DNA of 64,000 bases from Helicobacter himalayensis (GCF_001602095.1 NZ_CP014991.1:992001-1056000); one strand, 5' to 3'. Numbered from the stretch's first letter, positions 1 to 9,008 are shown. The notes: generated from the letters alone by a model not told the origin. Made by a program: numbers and translations.

Positions 1-1314
1 CCCTATCATCTACAAAATCTGGGTGGAAATTCCTCACACCCCAAAAATCACCAAGCGTAATATCCGCACCACTTCGCATATCCTTGGAAAAACAATTTTC
101 ACAACTAGGACGCGTAATCGTATGTCCCAAAAATCCCGTATAGTAAGGCGATAGAGTGTGTGGTATTGTCTTTGTCTTTGTCTTTGTCTTTGTCTTTGTC
201 TTTGTCTTTGCGGCAAAAATGCCCCTCTCCCAACCATAATCTTTTCCGCGAAAATTAAAATCAAGAAGTTGAGAATCCTCCCCCTCAAGCATACTTTCCT
301 TATAAATCCGCCATATTTTTGGACTAGGCACTGAGTTGCAAATCACCTCGATAGTAAGAAGGTTAGGATATTTTTTACGCAAAAATGCATTAAGTCCGTG
401 AATCTGGCACTGCACGCCACTAAAAAGCACAAGCCTGCCTGCGCGTAAAAACTCTTTAGCCTTGATGAAGCAATCGCCAATTGGCGATTCCACATATTTT
501 GAACGGCGGAAATTATCAAGCTCTTGCAAGGATTCTATAAAGCTGTGGCGCACTTCGAGGTTTGCTACTCCATCTATTGTCTCGCCTTGTGCGAGTGAAT
601 CGTATTTCACCTCTGCTACGCTGTGTTGCGCGCTCATCTTGGCATTTTTTTGACTTCTTAGATTTTGTGGATTCTGAGATGCAGTGTTCTTTGAGGTTTT
701 TGTGGATTGCTTTGGATTCTTAGAATCCTCGCAACAAGACGCGGGGCTTTCGGAATCTGGCTTCACATACCCCGCGCCAAATACCACGCCACCTTGCTCC
801 AAAACAGCGCGTGCCAAAAGGCTAAACACACCGCCACTTGAGCTTTTTAAGCGCAAAGATTCATCATTTACCTTGATTGCATAAGCCTGTGGAATAAACT
901 GCGTTGGAATCTTGCGCGCAACTTGATTTTGTAAAGTAGAATCTGAAAGGTTAAGGTTTAAAAGATTTGTGTTGGGAGAATTTGAATATTGTGATTTTTG
1001 CTTAGTAAGTAATGCCCCCCCCCTAGGGCTATTTTTGCATTTTCAAGCGCGATGAAATGCAGTGTCTGATTTGGCATAACTTTTGGGAAAGTAGATTTTT
1101 TACGCACGCTATCATAAGGCGCGGTGTGTAAAAATGGCAATGTCGGGCAGGCAATCTCGCACTGCTTGCATTCCGTGCAAGTCATCTCATCAATATGCGG
1201 ATACATAAAACCCTCAAAATCCCAATTCATCTCTATGCTATCGTGCGGACAAGCACTATAACACGCATGGCAACCGCAACATAACTCGTATTTTGGCAAA
1301 ATTGGCAAACTCAT
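1..1314 (-). CDS. Coenzyme F420 hydrogenase/dehydrogenase beta-subunit-like protein, phase-variable (out of frame here), cut by left edge
   Basis: The first 90 residues (start 1314, ATG) carry two ferredoxin-like clusters, CCGCHACYSACP and CTECKQCEIACP, typical of the F420H2 dehydrogenase beta-subunit family; in host-associated bacteria this family often sits with polysaccharide or pyruvyltransferase genes. A run of nine G (coding sense) at 1023-1015 shifts the frame and translation stops near 958. Below the tract another frame stays open to base 1 and continues the family pattern: AYAIKVNDESLRLKSSSGG, VVFGAGY, SGVQCQIHGL, SCENCF, ADITLGDFWG. Ten (or seven) G would join the two halves, so the gene is OFF as assembled. 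A lysine-threonine hexamer repeat lies in the body. The substrate is unknown; a role in surface glycan modification is inference. Confidence 0.8.
165..210. repeat. TTTGTC hexanucleotide tandem array, about 7 units
   Basis: Six perfect TTTGTC units plus partial units at each end. In the open minus-strand frame of the F420-like gene they encode a lysine-threonine dipeptide repeat. Changes in unit number add or remove two residues and cannot change the frame, so this is a length-variable linker and not an on/off switch. Confidence 0.9.
1015..1023. repeat. C9 tract (G9 in coding sense), phase-variation switch
   Basis: Nine consecutive C inside the F420-like gene. The 5' part of the gene reads in one frame up to the tract and the conserved body reads in another frame after it. 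One added G, or two removed, restores a single frame. Confidence 0.85.
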
Positions 1315-1377
1315 TCCTTAAAGCGAGAATTTAAAAAACTACCATTGTAACTAAAAATCTTTAAAGATTTTTTAAGA

Positions 1378-2574
1378 TTAAAGGTGCGCTTTGCGTGAAA
1401 TGCTTAAAACTAAGCCAATGGCAAAGCAGTTTGCAAGCAGCGAGCTTCCACCATAACTGATAAAAGGCACTGCAATGCCCTTAATAGGTGTAATGCCAGA
1501 AATCCCAAAAGCATTGATGATAAATGAAAATGCAAGCAACAACGCCACACCCACACAAAAAAGGTAATAAGTCATATTTTGCACGCGATTTGCGATTTTA
1601 AAGATATAAAAAAGCATCGCGCAAAAAAGCACTACAACACAAAAAAGCCCCACAAAGCCCAACTCCTCGACAATCCCAGCCAAAATAATATCCGTATGCA
1701 CTTCGCTTAAAAAGCCAAGTTTTATTACGCCTTCGCCCAAGCCATTGCCCAAGAATCCGCCATTTGCGATAGCATTGCTTGCATGGTAAATTTGATAAGG
1801 TTCTGGCAGATTTTCCACGCGCAAAGATTGCGCTAAGCCTTGAGGTAAAAGCGCAAGGATAGAATCTTGTGCATTTGCCCACCACAGCTTCACACGCATA
1901 ATGCGATGCGGACTTGTCACAATCGCTACAAGCCCCACGCTTAGTGTTGTAAGCATAATAATCCCCAAAAGTCGCAAGCTCCCGCCTGCAAAAAGTAGCA
2001 TAAATCCAAGCGTGAGTGCAAGCACAATCACCTGCCCTAAGTCATTTTGCAAAACCGCTATTAGCACCACAGCCACAAAAAACAGCACCAAATATGGAAT
2101 GAAAGTTTTGATCTCATCAATTAAGCGCACATGCTTTTTGGTGCTAAATTTGCGCGAAAAACTCCACGCCAAAAAATACACAAAGCCGATTTTAAAAAAT
2201 TCCGAAGGTGCGAGAGAAAAGCTAGGCAAGCGAATCCAACGTTTTGCTCCACCGGCAGAGCTCACCAAAGAAGTTGGCAAAAAATGCATACCAATCATCA
2301 GAAGAAGTGAAATCACAAACAACATAAGCCCGATTTTTTTGAAACTTTCATCGGGATCGAGTTGCGCAAACAGCCACATAAAGAGGATTCCAATGATAGC
2401 CACAAAAAGCTCGCGCTTAAGAAAATGAAATGGCTCGTAATTAAAAAAACCCACCAAATACACCGCGAGCGAATACGACATAAGCACGCCCACACAAATA
2501 AGACCAATACTAATAAAAAAAAGTCGTTTGTTTGCCAAAAGGGTTCCTTTAAGATTTGTGTTTGCCTTATGCAC
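1378..2574 (-). CDS. ftsW: FtsW/RodA family lipid II polymerase (SEDS), probably FtsW
   Basis: 398-residue polytopic membrane protein of the SEDS family, which polymerises lipid II glycan strands; FtsW works in the divisome with a class B PBP. Family marks are visible: SSAGGAKRWIRLP and LAPSEFFKIG after the fourth segment, then GLGEGVIKLGFLSEVHTD (the large extracytoplasmic loop), and PFISYGGSSL near the C-terminus. About ten hydrophobic segments are present and the length is normal. The GAKRWI plus PFISYGGSS pattern favours FtsW over RodA, but the split between the two is not absolute. Confidence 0.88.
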   Translation of the reverse strand: MHKANTNLKGTLLANKRLFFISIGLICVGVLMSYSLAVYLVGFFNYEPFHFLKRELFVAIIGILFMWLFAQLDPDESFKKIGLMLFVISLLLMIGMHFLPTSLVSSAGGAKRWIRLPSFSLAPSEFFKIGFVYFLAWSFSRKFSTKKHVRLIDEIKTFIPYLVLFFVAVVLIAVLQNDLGQVIVLALTLGFMLLFAGGSLRLLGIIMLTTLSVGLVAIVTSPHRIMRVKLWWANAQDSILALLPQGLAQSLRVENLPEPYQIYHASNAIANGGFLGNGLGEGVIKLGFLSEVHTDIILAGIVEELGFVGLFCVVVLFCAMLFYIFKIANRVQNMTYYLFCVGVALLLAFSFIINAFGISGITPIKGIAVPFISYGGSSLLANCFAIGLVLSISRKAHL

Positions 2575-2830
2575 GCGCTAAAATCACTAATTTTCACTTT
2601 TTACACGCCCAAAACCGCGAACTCTACCCAAAAAAGCTTTTTATGTCAATACAGCGACTTTTGCGAGCTTGCAATATACGTGGATTCTAAAGATTGCAAC
2701 AAACGCGATAGGATATGCAAAAATTTGGCTATTTTTTTAATACACCACAAGCTTAGAGTCTAATGGATTTAAGAAGTTTTTAAACTTAAAAAACTTAAAG
2801 TGTGACTCTTACTTTATTACAGGAGCAAAT

Positions 2831-3247
2831 ATGAAAGTTCAAGGTTTAACAATGGCGGTTTTGGCAAGCGTTTTTGCGCTGGGTGTAGCTTATGGTGCAG
2901 ATTATAGCAAGAAAAGCGAATCAGAACTTATCAAGCTTAATGGCACGCTCAAAAAAATTGAAGATGCGGTGGATTTAAAACTTGAAATCAAAAAACGCAT
3001 TGCAAAAATGGACGACAAGCAAAAGCCAGAGTTTGTAAAAAAACTCAAAGAATCTTATGAGGAAAACACAGCTGAAATGAAAGTCAAAGACTTACGCAAA
3101 CTCGAAAGGGAGACAAAAGAAGCATTTGCAAAAAGAATACAAAAGCTTAGCGATGCCGAGAAAAAAGAGCTTGGCTTAAACAAGGAAGCTCACTCGTGCC
3201 ATATGCACGGAGATGATGAGCACAAGCATAAACACCATAAACACTAA
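2831..3247 (+). CDS. DUF1104-like periplasmic protein with histidine-rich tail
   Basis: 138 residues. The N-terminus is a clear signal peptide (MKVQGLTMAVLASVFALG, cleavage near AYG-AD). The mature part is a charged, helical Lys/Glu-rich segment resembling the DUF1104 family of small periplasmic proteins in Campylobacterota; family function is not established. The last 18 residues hold nine histidines (HSCHMHGDDEHKHKHHKH), which suggests Ni, Zn or Cu binding (inference). An AGGAG site lies 6-10 bases before the ATG. Monocistronic, divergent from ftsW across a 256-base spacer in which I see nothing else. Confidence 0.75.
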   Translation: MKVQGLTMAVLASVFALGVAYGADYSKKSESELIKLNGTLKKIEDAVDLKLEIKKRIAKMDDKQKPEFVKKLKESYEENTAEMKVKDLRKLERETKEAFAKRIQKLSDAEKKELGLNKEAHSCHMHGDDEHKHKHHKH

Positions 3248-3470
3248 TTCTATCGCTTAAAATCCCTCTATTGTGGTTTTAAGCGATAAACCTATCAAAA
3301 ACATCTCTCAAGTCGCTTCAACATCAAAAAACATCAAATAGACACGCAAGCGCAAGCGAGGCGGATGGAAACAAAATTCACTTCCACAAAGATGAATGCA
3401 TTCAAAGGAATAGATTCTCAAATTGCCAAACAACGTTACAGAATCTACAAGCCCAATCAATCAAAAAAAC

Positions 3471-3535
3471 GCTGAGTATATGCATGAGCTGAAGTGGAAT
3501 TTATTCCCGAGAAGGTGATACGATTGAGGGAATTA
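3471..3535 (+). repeat. Dispersed spacer repeat, copy 1
   Basis: The segment running from GCTGAGTAT through GAGCTGAAG, GGAATTTATTCCCGAG and GATACGATTGAGGGAAT matches, with substitutions and a small insertion, the complement of 63549-63622 at the other end of the window. Both copies lie in gene-poor spacers next to AGAATCTAAGA-CTCTCGCCTT. Confidence 0.5.
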
Positions 3536-3870
3536 AGTGCTCTGCCCCAAACGCCACCATATTCGAAATCTAACCCTTACGCGCACAAATGCTAAACTTG
3601 ACGAGAAGCTTTTTACGATCCGATACTTTCGCTCTCTCAACAAATCGCGTGCGCTACCTGCCGACAGCGAGCTTGGCTTTGCAACGCGCGCGGTGTGCTC
3701 AATGCGTATAGTTTTGGAATGTTTCGCCCAACGCCTACAAATTCTTAAAAAACAATCCATTGTTCCCACAAACTTCATCTTTGCTAAAAGAGCTTAATCT
3801 CACGCAAGAGGAAATCGATACGCTTGAAATATTTTTAAAAAACGCTTTGAAAATGCTTTGATAAAAATGG
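3480..3870 (+). pseudogene. Remnant of a di-haem cytochrome c peroxidase-like gene
   Basis: No intact ORF is present, but fragments in different frames recall the end of the cytochrome c peroxidase/MauG family: IRNLTLT (compare the family's LRN-LTAPY segment) and, after 3765, SSLLKELNLTQEEIDTLE followed by IFLKNALKML and a stop, which is the typical C-terminal helix. Haem motifs are not seen. The rest of the 3248-3995 spacer shows nothing coding. The call rests on short matches and could be wrong. Confidence 0.35.
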
Positions 3871-3931
3871 GCGCGGTAAGGTGCTTTTTGATTGATAAGA
3901 ATCTAAGATACTCTCGCCTTATCTAGTTGAT

Positions 3932-3962
3932 GAGAATCTAAAGGGCTAATCCCCAGATTCTC
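3932..3962. terminator. Inverted repeat downstream of fba
   Basis: GAGAATCT and AGATTCTC form an 8-bp stem that continues with a GGG/CCC pairing towards the loop. It lies 34 bases past the fba stop codon, where a terminator for the minus-strand transcript is expected. The U-run is weak. Confidence 0.4.
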
Positions 3963-3995
3963 TAAAATCTTAGAATTTGTAGCTTTTTGAAATTA

Positions 3996-4919
3996 TTAGG
4001 CTTTGCCCGCAGAGCCTAGCACCTGCATACGCTCGACGATGACTTTTTGCATTGCTTGCATTCCGGGGGCAAAAAATTTACGCAAGTCAAATTGTGTCGG
4101 ATCTTCATTTGCCACGCGACGCACTTCCGCCATAAAAGCGATACGCAAATCCGTGTCAATATTAACTTTATTAATCCCACCTTTGACTGCTTCTTGCAAA
4201 AACTCAAAAGGCACGCCCTTGCTACCCTTGAGATCTCCACCAGTGGCTAAAAACGCTTCGCGTACATATTGTGGTATCGCGCTTGCACCATGCAAAACTA
4301 GCGGTATATTTGTTCGGCGTTTGACTTCCTGCAAACGCGCAAAATCAAGCTTTGGTTCGCCCTTAAACTTAAAAGCTCCGTGACTTGTGCCAATAGCGGG
4401 TGCTAGATAATCAACCTTTGTTTCTCTGACAAACTCTTCTGCTTCATCTGGATTGACTAGCACTGCGTCTTTTTCATCAACAGAAATATTGTCCTCTATC
4501 CCCATTAGTCGCCCAAGCTCCGCCTCTACGCTGACGCCTTTGCTGTGTGCGTATTGCACGACTTCTTTAGTTGTAGCAACATTTTCTTCAAAAGGATGGT
4601 GTGAGGCATCAATCATCACGGAAGTAAAGCCCGCGTCAATTGCCTTTTTGCAAGATTCAAAGCTAGTGCCGTGATCAAGGTTTAGCGCGACTGGGATTTG
4701 CGGGTAGCGCTTGCTTAGGATTTGCACGAGCCCTACTGCCATATCAATCCCCATATATTTTATCGCACCTTCACTTGCTTGCACGATGATAGGCGAGTTT
4801 GCCTCAAGCGCGGCGTTAAAAATTGCATTTAACATCTCAAAATTTACAAAGTTAAACGCACCTACGCCATAGCCCTCTTTATGGGCTTTTAGTAAAATTT
4901 CACTACCACTTACTAGCAT
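3996..4919 (-). CDS. fba: Class II fructose-bisphosphate aldolase
   Basis: 307 residues, full length for the Zn-dependent class II aldolase that splits fructose-1,6-bisphosphate in glycolysis/gluconeogenesis. Visible marks: the start SGSEILLKAHKEGYGVGAFN, the zinc/substrate segment ALNLDHGTSFESC, SVMIDASHHPFEEN, TSHGAFKF, LVLHGASAIP and GINKVNIDTDLR. An AGGAG-like site precedes the ATG. It lies 50 bases downstream of the peb4-type gene on the same strand, an order also known in Campylobacter. Confidence 0.95.
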   Translation of the reverse strand: MLVSGSEILLKAHKEGYGVGAFNFVNFEMLNAIFNAALEANSPIIVQASEGAIKYMGIDMAVGLVQILSKRYPQIPVALNLDHGTSFESCKKAIDAGFTSVMIDASHHPFEENVATTKEVVQYAHSKGVSVEAELGRLMGIEDNISVDEKDAVLVNPDEAEEFVRETKVDYLAPAIGTSHGAFKFKGEPKLDFARLQEVKRRTNIPLVLHGASAIPQYVREAFLATGGDLKGSKGVPFEFLQEAVKGGINKVNIDTDLRIAFMAEVRRVANEDPTQFDLRKFFAPGMQAMQKVIVERMQVLGSAGKA

Positions 4920-4969
4920 TATTCCTCCTTAAATTTCAAATATGGAAGTTTCAAAAATAGAATCTTACC

Positions 4970-5797
4970 TTATTTGTTTATTTGAATCTTCGCGTTCTTA
5001 CGTAAAGCTTGAACTTTTTCGCCTATTGCTTGATTAAACGCCTGCATTTGCATATCTTGCAGAATAATTTGTTTTGCTTGATCATAACCAATCACCTTTG
5101 GCTCAGTTTTGCTTTCTAAATAAATCACATGGTAGCCAAACTGCGTTTTAACAGGAATTTTAGTGTAAGTACCGGGCTTTAAATCAAATGCTGCTTTTGA
5201 AAACTCAGGCACCATACGCGCGCGGTGAAATGTGCCTAAATCTCCGCCATTTTGTTGTTGTTTGCCCACTGGATCGATTGTTTTTTGATTTGCTAAGTCA
5301 ATAAATTTTGCCTCAACTTTTCCTCTAATTTTATTTAGATCTGCGATAATAGCCTTTGCCTCATCTTCACTTGCCACGACAATATGGCGCGCTTTGCCCT
5401 CTTGATCGATAAAACGTGCTTCATTTTCTTTGTAAATTTGGCGGATTTGCTCATCGCTAAAGTTTGGCATTTGAATTGATTGGGCTTGCTTTTGCATCCA
5501 AGAATCTAGTAATAAGCGTTTTTTAAATGCTTCGACTTTGTCAGTGTAGTCTTTTGTCGTATCCATCTTTTCCGCACGTGCTGCACCAAGAACTATGTAT
5601 TCATCAATGACTTGATTAAGCACGATTTGCTTTTCTTGCTCGTTTAATTTGTCAAAATCAAAGTTTGGAAATTCTTGTTTAAAACCCTCAAAGTCCTTTT
5701 CTGTAATCGCCTTGCCATTTACCGTCGCATAGGTTTTTGCTGTCAATGCAGGTGAGAGTATCCCAACCAATGCCAAGCTTAAAAGTATTTTTTTCAT
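4970..5797 (-). CDS. Periplasmic peptidyl-prolyl cis-trans isomerase (PEB4/Cbf2-like, parvulin)
   Basis: 275 residues with a signal peptide (MKKILLSLALVGILSPALTA), a SurA-like helical N-terminal domain, and a PpiC rotamase domain (about 125-235) shown by ARHIVVASEDEA, GGDLGTFHRARMVPEFSKAA and TQFGYHVIYLESK. The family acts as an outer-membrane-protein chaperone. Position directly upstream of fba supports the PEB4 (Cbf2) assignment. Confidence 0.88.
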   Translation of the reverse strand: MKKILLSLALVGILSPALTAKTYATVNGKAITEKDFEGFKQEFPNFDFDKLNEQEKQIVLNQVIDEYIVLGAARAEKMDTTKDYTDKVEAFKKRLLLDSWMQKQAQSIQMPNFSDEQIRQIYKENEARFIDQEGKARHIVVASEDEAKAIIADLNKIRGKVEAKFIDLANQKTIDPVGKQQQNGGDLGTFHRARMVPEFSKAAFDLKPGTYTKIPVKTQFGYHVIYLESKTEPKVIGYDQAKQIILQDMQMQAFNQAIGEKVQALRKNAKIQINK

Positions 5798-5893
5798 AAT
5801 CCACTCCGTTTTTTTATTTGCTTCGTTTAAGGCTTCAAAAACCTTAAAAACGCGTATTGTAGCTTATGAATCTTAACAAACTGTTGACTTAGC

Positions 5894-6562
5894 TTAAGGC
5901 AATTTCTGTGCCAAATCTTGTGCTAATTCAATGCAACCTTCGATATTTTGCTTTTGACTCACAAATGCCACTATATCAGGGTCAAACGCGCTAAAAGTCG
6001 TCATACCAATAGCCACTGCCACATAGTTTGGATTCCAATCAAAGTTTTTCTTAAAAAACACAAACGCGCTAGGTGAGGTAAAAATCAGCACGCTATCGCC
6101 CCTTGGCTTTAATGTGCTATCAAGTTTTTTTGGTTGATTGATATAGGCTACGATTTGCTTTAGTTTGATATTTGCGCTTATGAGCTTTTCATCAAGCTTT
6201 GAGACGATATTTTGCGCGCGCAAATATAGTGGATTCTTATCGCTCAAAAGCTCGATAAGTTCTTTTGCAAAATTCGCTCCATGCGCATCACTACCAATAT
6301 GCGCAATGTTTGCACCAGCATTTTGCAAGGCTTTTGCACTTGAATGTCCGATGACATAGCTTGGGATATTCACCCACGCACGCAAGGATTCGTGTTTTTT
6401 AGCAGATTCTATTAAGGCAAGAATGGCGTTTTTAGAAGTAAAAATAAGACTATCAGCACCCTCTAGTGCATCTGGTGCAATATCTTCATAAGCGATTTCA
6501 CTGACCACAAGGCTTTTAACCTCGCTATTTTCTTTTGTCCCTATAAGCACAATTTCCCTCAA
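5894..6562 (-). CDS. hemD: Uroporphyrinogen-III synthase
   Basis: 222 residues. HemD closes and rearranges hydroxymethylbilane into uroporphyrinogen III in haem synthesis. HemD sequences diverge strongly; support comes from length, the two-lobed pattern, and segments such as SLIFTSKNAI, VIGHSSAKALQNAG, YLRAQNIVS and LIFTSPSAFVFF. Its start overlaps the stop of the upstream membrane protein gene by 4 bases (ATGA), so the two are probably cotranslated. Confidence 0.75.
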   Translation of the reverse strand: MREIVLIGTKENSEVKSLVVSEIAYEDIAPDALEGADSLIFTSKNAILALIESAKKHESLRAWVNIPSYVIGHSSAKALQNAGANIAHIGSDAHGANFAKELIELLSDKNPLYLRAQNIVSKLDEKLISANIKLKQIVAYINQPKKLDSTLKPRGDSVLIFTSPSAFVFFKKNFDWNPNYVAVAIGMTTFSAFDPDIVAFVSQKQNIEGCIELAQDLAQKLP

Positions 6563-7098
6563 AAGTGCCTCCTGCTAGCAAACCCTAGCACTAACCCCAA
6601 ACTTCCAAAAATGATAAGTAAAATTCCTAAAAATATACTTATCAAATATGAGAGAATCTGCGGAAATATCGCAAACACAATGCCCAACACAACGCATATC
6701 ACGCCAAAACTAAGGGCTGGGAGAAACATCGAGCCACCAAACTGCTTAAAAGAGCGCGCGGTGAGAATCCATAAAACACCATTGCAAAGCACGCCAACAC
6801 CAATGATAAGTGCGATAATTTGCTCACCCATCTCTTCGCCTCCGACAAAAAGCGCGATAAAAAGCGCAATAGCAATAAGAATAGAGACAATCCCATCAAT
6901 GAGAATCCACACCATTTTACGCATACTTTGCAAATAGAAAAACACGCAACCAACGCCTAAAAGCAAAATAAATAGCACACCAAAAAACGCAATAGTAAGC
7001 ATTGTCTTTGTTGGATAAGCCATACACACCACGCCTAGCACGACAGAGCAAGCGCTCAATATAAGTAATGCAACAGAACTTTTATTTCTCAAAATCAC
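6559..7098 (-). CDS. HdeD-like (DUF308) small membrane protein
   Basis: 179 residues, almost wholly hydrophobic with six predicted membrane segments in three pairs, the layout of the HdeD/DUF308 family (E. coli HdeD is linked to acid resistance). Typical features are the repeated gly-rich helices and GVLWILTARSFKQFGGSMF in the centre. Function here is not known. Overlaps hemD by 4 bases. Confidence 0.65.
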   Translation of the reverse strand: MILRNKSSVALLILSACSVVLGVVCMAYPTKTMLTIAFFGVLFILLLGVGCVFFYLQSMRKMVWILIDGIVSILIAIALFIALFVGGEEMGEQIIALIIGVGVLCNGVLWILTARSFKQFGGSMFLPALSFGVICVVLGIVFAIFPQILSYLISIFLGILLIIFGSLGLVLGFASRRHF

Positions 7099-7242
7099 AT
7101 ACTCCCTTAAATTTCAAATTTCCTAACTATCCATCTAAATACCTTAAATAAGGCGTTTAGATAATCTGCTTTAAGAGCCAAGAGTAAAGGCTGAATTATA
7201 AAACATTTTTCTAAAGCTTCACTTAAACGCATTTTATTGTGA

Positions 7243-7248
7243 TACAAT
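7243..7248 (+). promoter_or_regulatory. Extended -10 like box TACAAT
   Basis: TGTGATACAATGC fits the Campylobacterota sigma70-type -10 box, with a T-rich upstream segment. It would start transcription near 7254, exactly at the base of the hairpin described next and about 190 bases before the transporter gene. Confidence 0.45.
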
Positions 7249-7252
7249 GCAA

Positions 7253-7371
7253 ACTATAAGTGAGACATAGCACCTCTACTTGCATTTTTTAGAATCCTTG
7301 CCCTTGTAATAACACATTGCAAAACTCTTGATTCTGTGCAAGCTATGTCTGTGAGCGTGGGCATGGATAGT
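7253..7371 (+). ncRNA. Candidate structured RNA (6S-like rod or long 5' leader)
   Basis: The 347-base spacer 7099-7445 contains nested complementary pairs: ACTAT 7253-7257 with ATAGT 7367-7371; AGACATAGC 7263-7271 with GCTATGTCT 7342-7350; TTGCA 7280-7284 with TGCAA 7337-7341; AGAATC 7291-7296 with GATTCT 7330-7335; TTGC 7298-7301 with GCAA 7319-7322. TGCAA and GCTATGTCT may compete at one junction. Together they give a long irregular rod with bulges just after a TACAAT box. 6S RNA, which has this shape, is one possibility; a leader regulating the downstream transporter is another. No covariance search was run. Confidence 0.35.
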
Positions 7372-7445
7372 AATTTCTAGGTTTTTGCTTTTTGTGGTTG
7401 AGGATACCTAATTAAAGATTTTAGATTCTAAGAGGTAAAGGCTTT

Positions 7446-8609
7446 TTGAATAAGAAAACATATTTTTGGTTAAGCTTTGCAATTATGGTGGCTATCACAT
7501 TCAATTTGCGTGCGCCTATAAATTCGATGGGACCGAGCATTGAAGCAATTAAAGAATATTTTAATATTTCAAGCTCTGTGGCAGGATTGCTAAATTCTAT
7601 CCCGCTACTTGCGTTTGGGAGTATTTCTTTTGTGGTGGCGTATTTTTCAGGTGTGCGCCTTTTGTTTATTGCGCTGTGTTGTATTGCGCTTGGTGAGATT
7701 ATGCGGAGCTTTGGTGGAATTGGCGGGCTTTTTGTTGGTATGGGGCTTTTAGGTGCGGGCATTGCGGTGGCAAATGTGCTTGTGCCAAGCTTCATACGCA
7801 AAAAGTTTGGCAAGAAAACGCCTGCGATGATGAGCGTGTATTCGCTCGTGTTAAATATCTCTTCTATTATTGGAATCTTATTAGCATTGCCACTTATAGC
7901 ACTTTTTGGGATTAAAATTGCAATGGCATTTTGGGCAATTTTTGCACTTTTTGCAATTGTACTTTTTCTGCCAGAAGTAAAAAATCATCGCTTTTCGCGC
8001 ACGCGGGCAAAACCAACAACGACAAAAAGCTTATTTGTTGATTTTAACGCGTGGAAAATTACACTATTTATGGGATTGCAGGGCTTTGTGGCATACAGCA
8101 CTTTCACATGGCTTCCCGTAATTATCTATTCAAAAGGTTATAGCTTGGAATATGGGACAAATATTTTGCTTTATATGCAACTTATTTCTATGCCTGTGGC
8201 GTTTTTAGGTCCATTATTATTAGGGCGTTTGCGCGAAATATATCGCTCGGTGTATATGGCGTTTTTGTGCGGGTTGTATGCGATAGGCTATGTGGTGATG
8301 CTCTTTTTTGATTCTCAAAGTGCGATGATTGTGGGCGTGCTTTGTCTTGGGATTCCAATGGGCGGGGTTTTCGGACTAGCACTTTTATTTATCTCGCAAA
8401 AGAGCGCAACGCTTGCAATTGCGACAAAGCTTTCTTCTATGTCGCAGGGCTTTGGCTATCTCATTGCTGCAAGTGGTCCGTTTTTAATCGGTGTTTTGCA
8501 CGATTTGAGTGAAAGCTATGTGCCGGGTATTGTGCTTGTGCTGTGTGTAGCATTTGCGCTCAATATTTTTGGAATCCTCACAAATAAATGTAAGGTTATC
8601 GGCTCATAA
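7446..8609 (+). CDS. Major facilitator superfamily transporter, CynX/NimT type
   Basis: 387 residues with twelve hydrophobic segments. The start RAPINSMGPSIEAIKEYF followed by LLNSIPLLAFG is typical of the CynX/NimT (cyanate/nitroimidazole) subgroup. The chosen start is TTG at 7446; no better ATG with a site lies upstream in frame. Its end overlaps the convergent S4-protein gene by 6 bases. Substrate unknown. Confidence 0.8.
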   Translation: MNKKTYFWLSFAIMVAITFNLRAPINSMGPSIEAIKEYFNISSSVAGLLNSIPLLAFGSISFVVAYFSGVRLLFIALCCIALGEIMRSFGGIGGLFVGMGLLGAGIAVANVLVPSFIRKKFGKKTPAMMSVYSLVLNISSIIGILLALPLIALFGIKIAMAFWAIFALFAIVLFLPEVKNHRFSRTRAKPTTTKSLFVDFNAWKITLFMGLQGFVAYSTFTWLPVIIYSKGYSLEYGTNILLYMQLISMPVAFLGPLLLGRLREIYRSVYMAFLCGLYAIGYVVMLFFDSQSAMIVGVLCLGIPMGGVFGLALLFISQKSATLAIATKLSSMSQGFGYLIAASGPFLIGVLHDLSESYVPGIVLVLCVAFALNIFGILTNKCKVIGS

Positions 8610-8849
8610 TTCTTTCACAAAGAGCGCACTTTGTGCCTTTGGCACGCTTTTTGTCGTTGGAATATCTAACACGCGATAATTCTTTTCATATTCTAAGTAG
8701 CGCAGAGTGATGATGTCGTTGATTTTGATTTCTTTTGAACTTTTTGCCACCACGCCATTTACCAGCACCACGCCATTTTCACACATATCTTGTGCCACTG
8801 CGCGCCGTTTTAAAATATTAGTCGTGTTAAGAAACTTATCAATACGCAA
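8604..8849 (-). CDS. S4-domain RNA-binding protein (Hsp15-like)
   Basis: 81 residues, nearly all one S4 fold: RIDKFLNTTNILKRRAVAQ, then NGVVLVNGVVAKSSKEIK and GDx-like INDIITLRY. Proteins of this size bind structured RNA; E. coli Hsp15 rescues stalled 50S subunits, but equivalence is not proven here. Confidence 0.75.
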   Translation of the reverse strand: MRIDKFLNTTNILKRRAVAQDMCENGVVLVNGVVAKSSKEIKINDIITLRYLEYEKNYRVLDIPTTKSVPKAQSALFVKEL

Positions 8850-9008
8850 AGAGAATCCTTAAATTATTTTTTTTATGTATTGTAACGCGTATCCCTATAT
8901 TTAATGTAATAAATAAAGTCAAATTTAGAATAAAAATCGGCGAAGCGATATATTTTCAGAATTAAAATAGCACATAGTGCCTTAAAAAGTGAATTTGAAA
9001 GTTTCAGA

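Noticed and set aside
165-210. Hexamer array as an on/off phase switch
   Set aside because: Unit length six keeps the frame; it can only change protein length.
1901-2428. 175-residue plus-strand ORF
   Set aside because: Lies wholly antisense to ftsW, which has clear family motifs.
3537-3797. 86-residue ORF as a real gene
   Set aside because: Better explained as one frame of a decayed peroxidase-like gene; no ribosome site.
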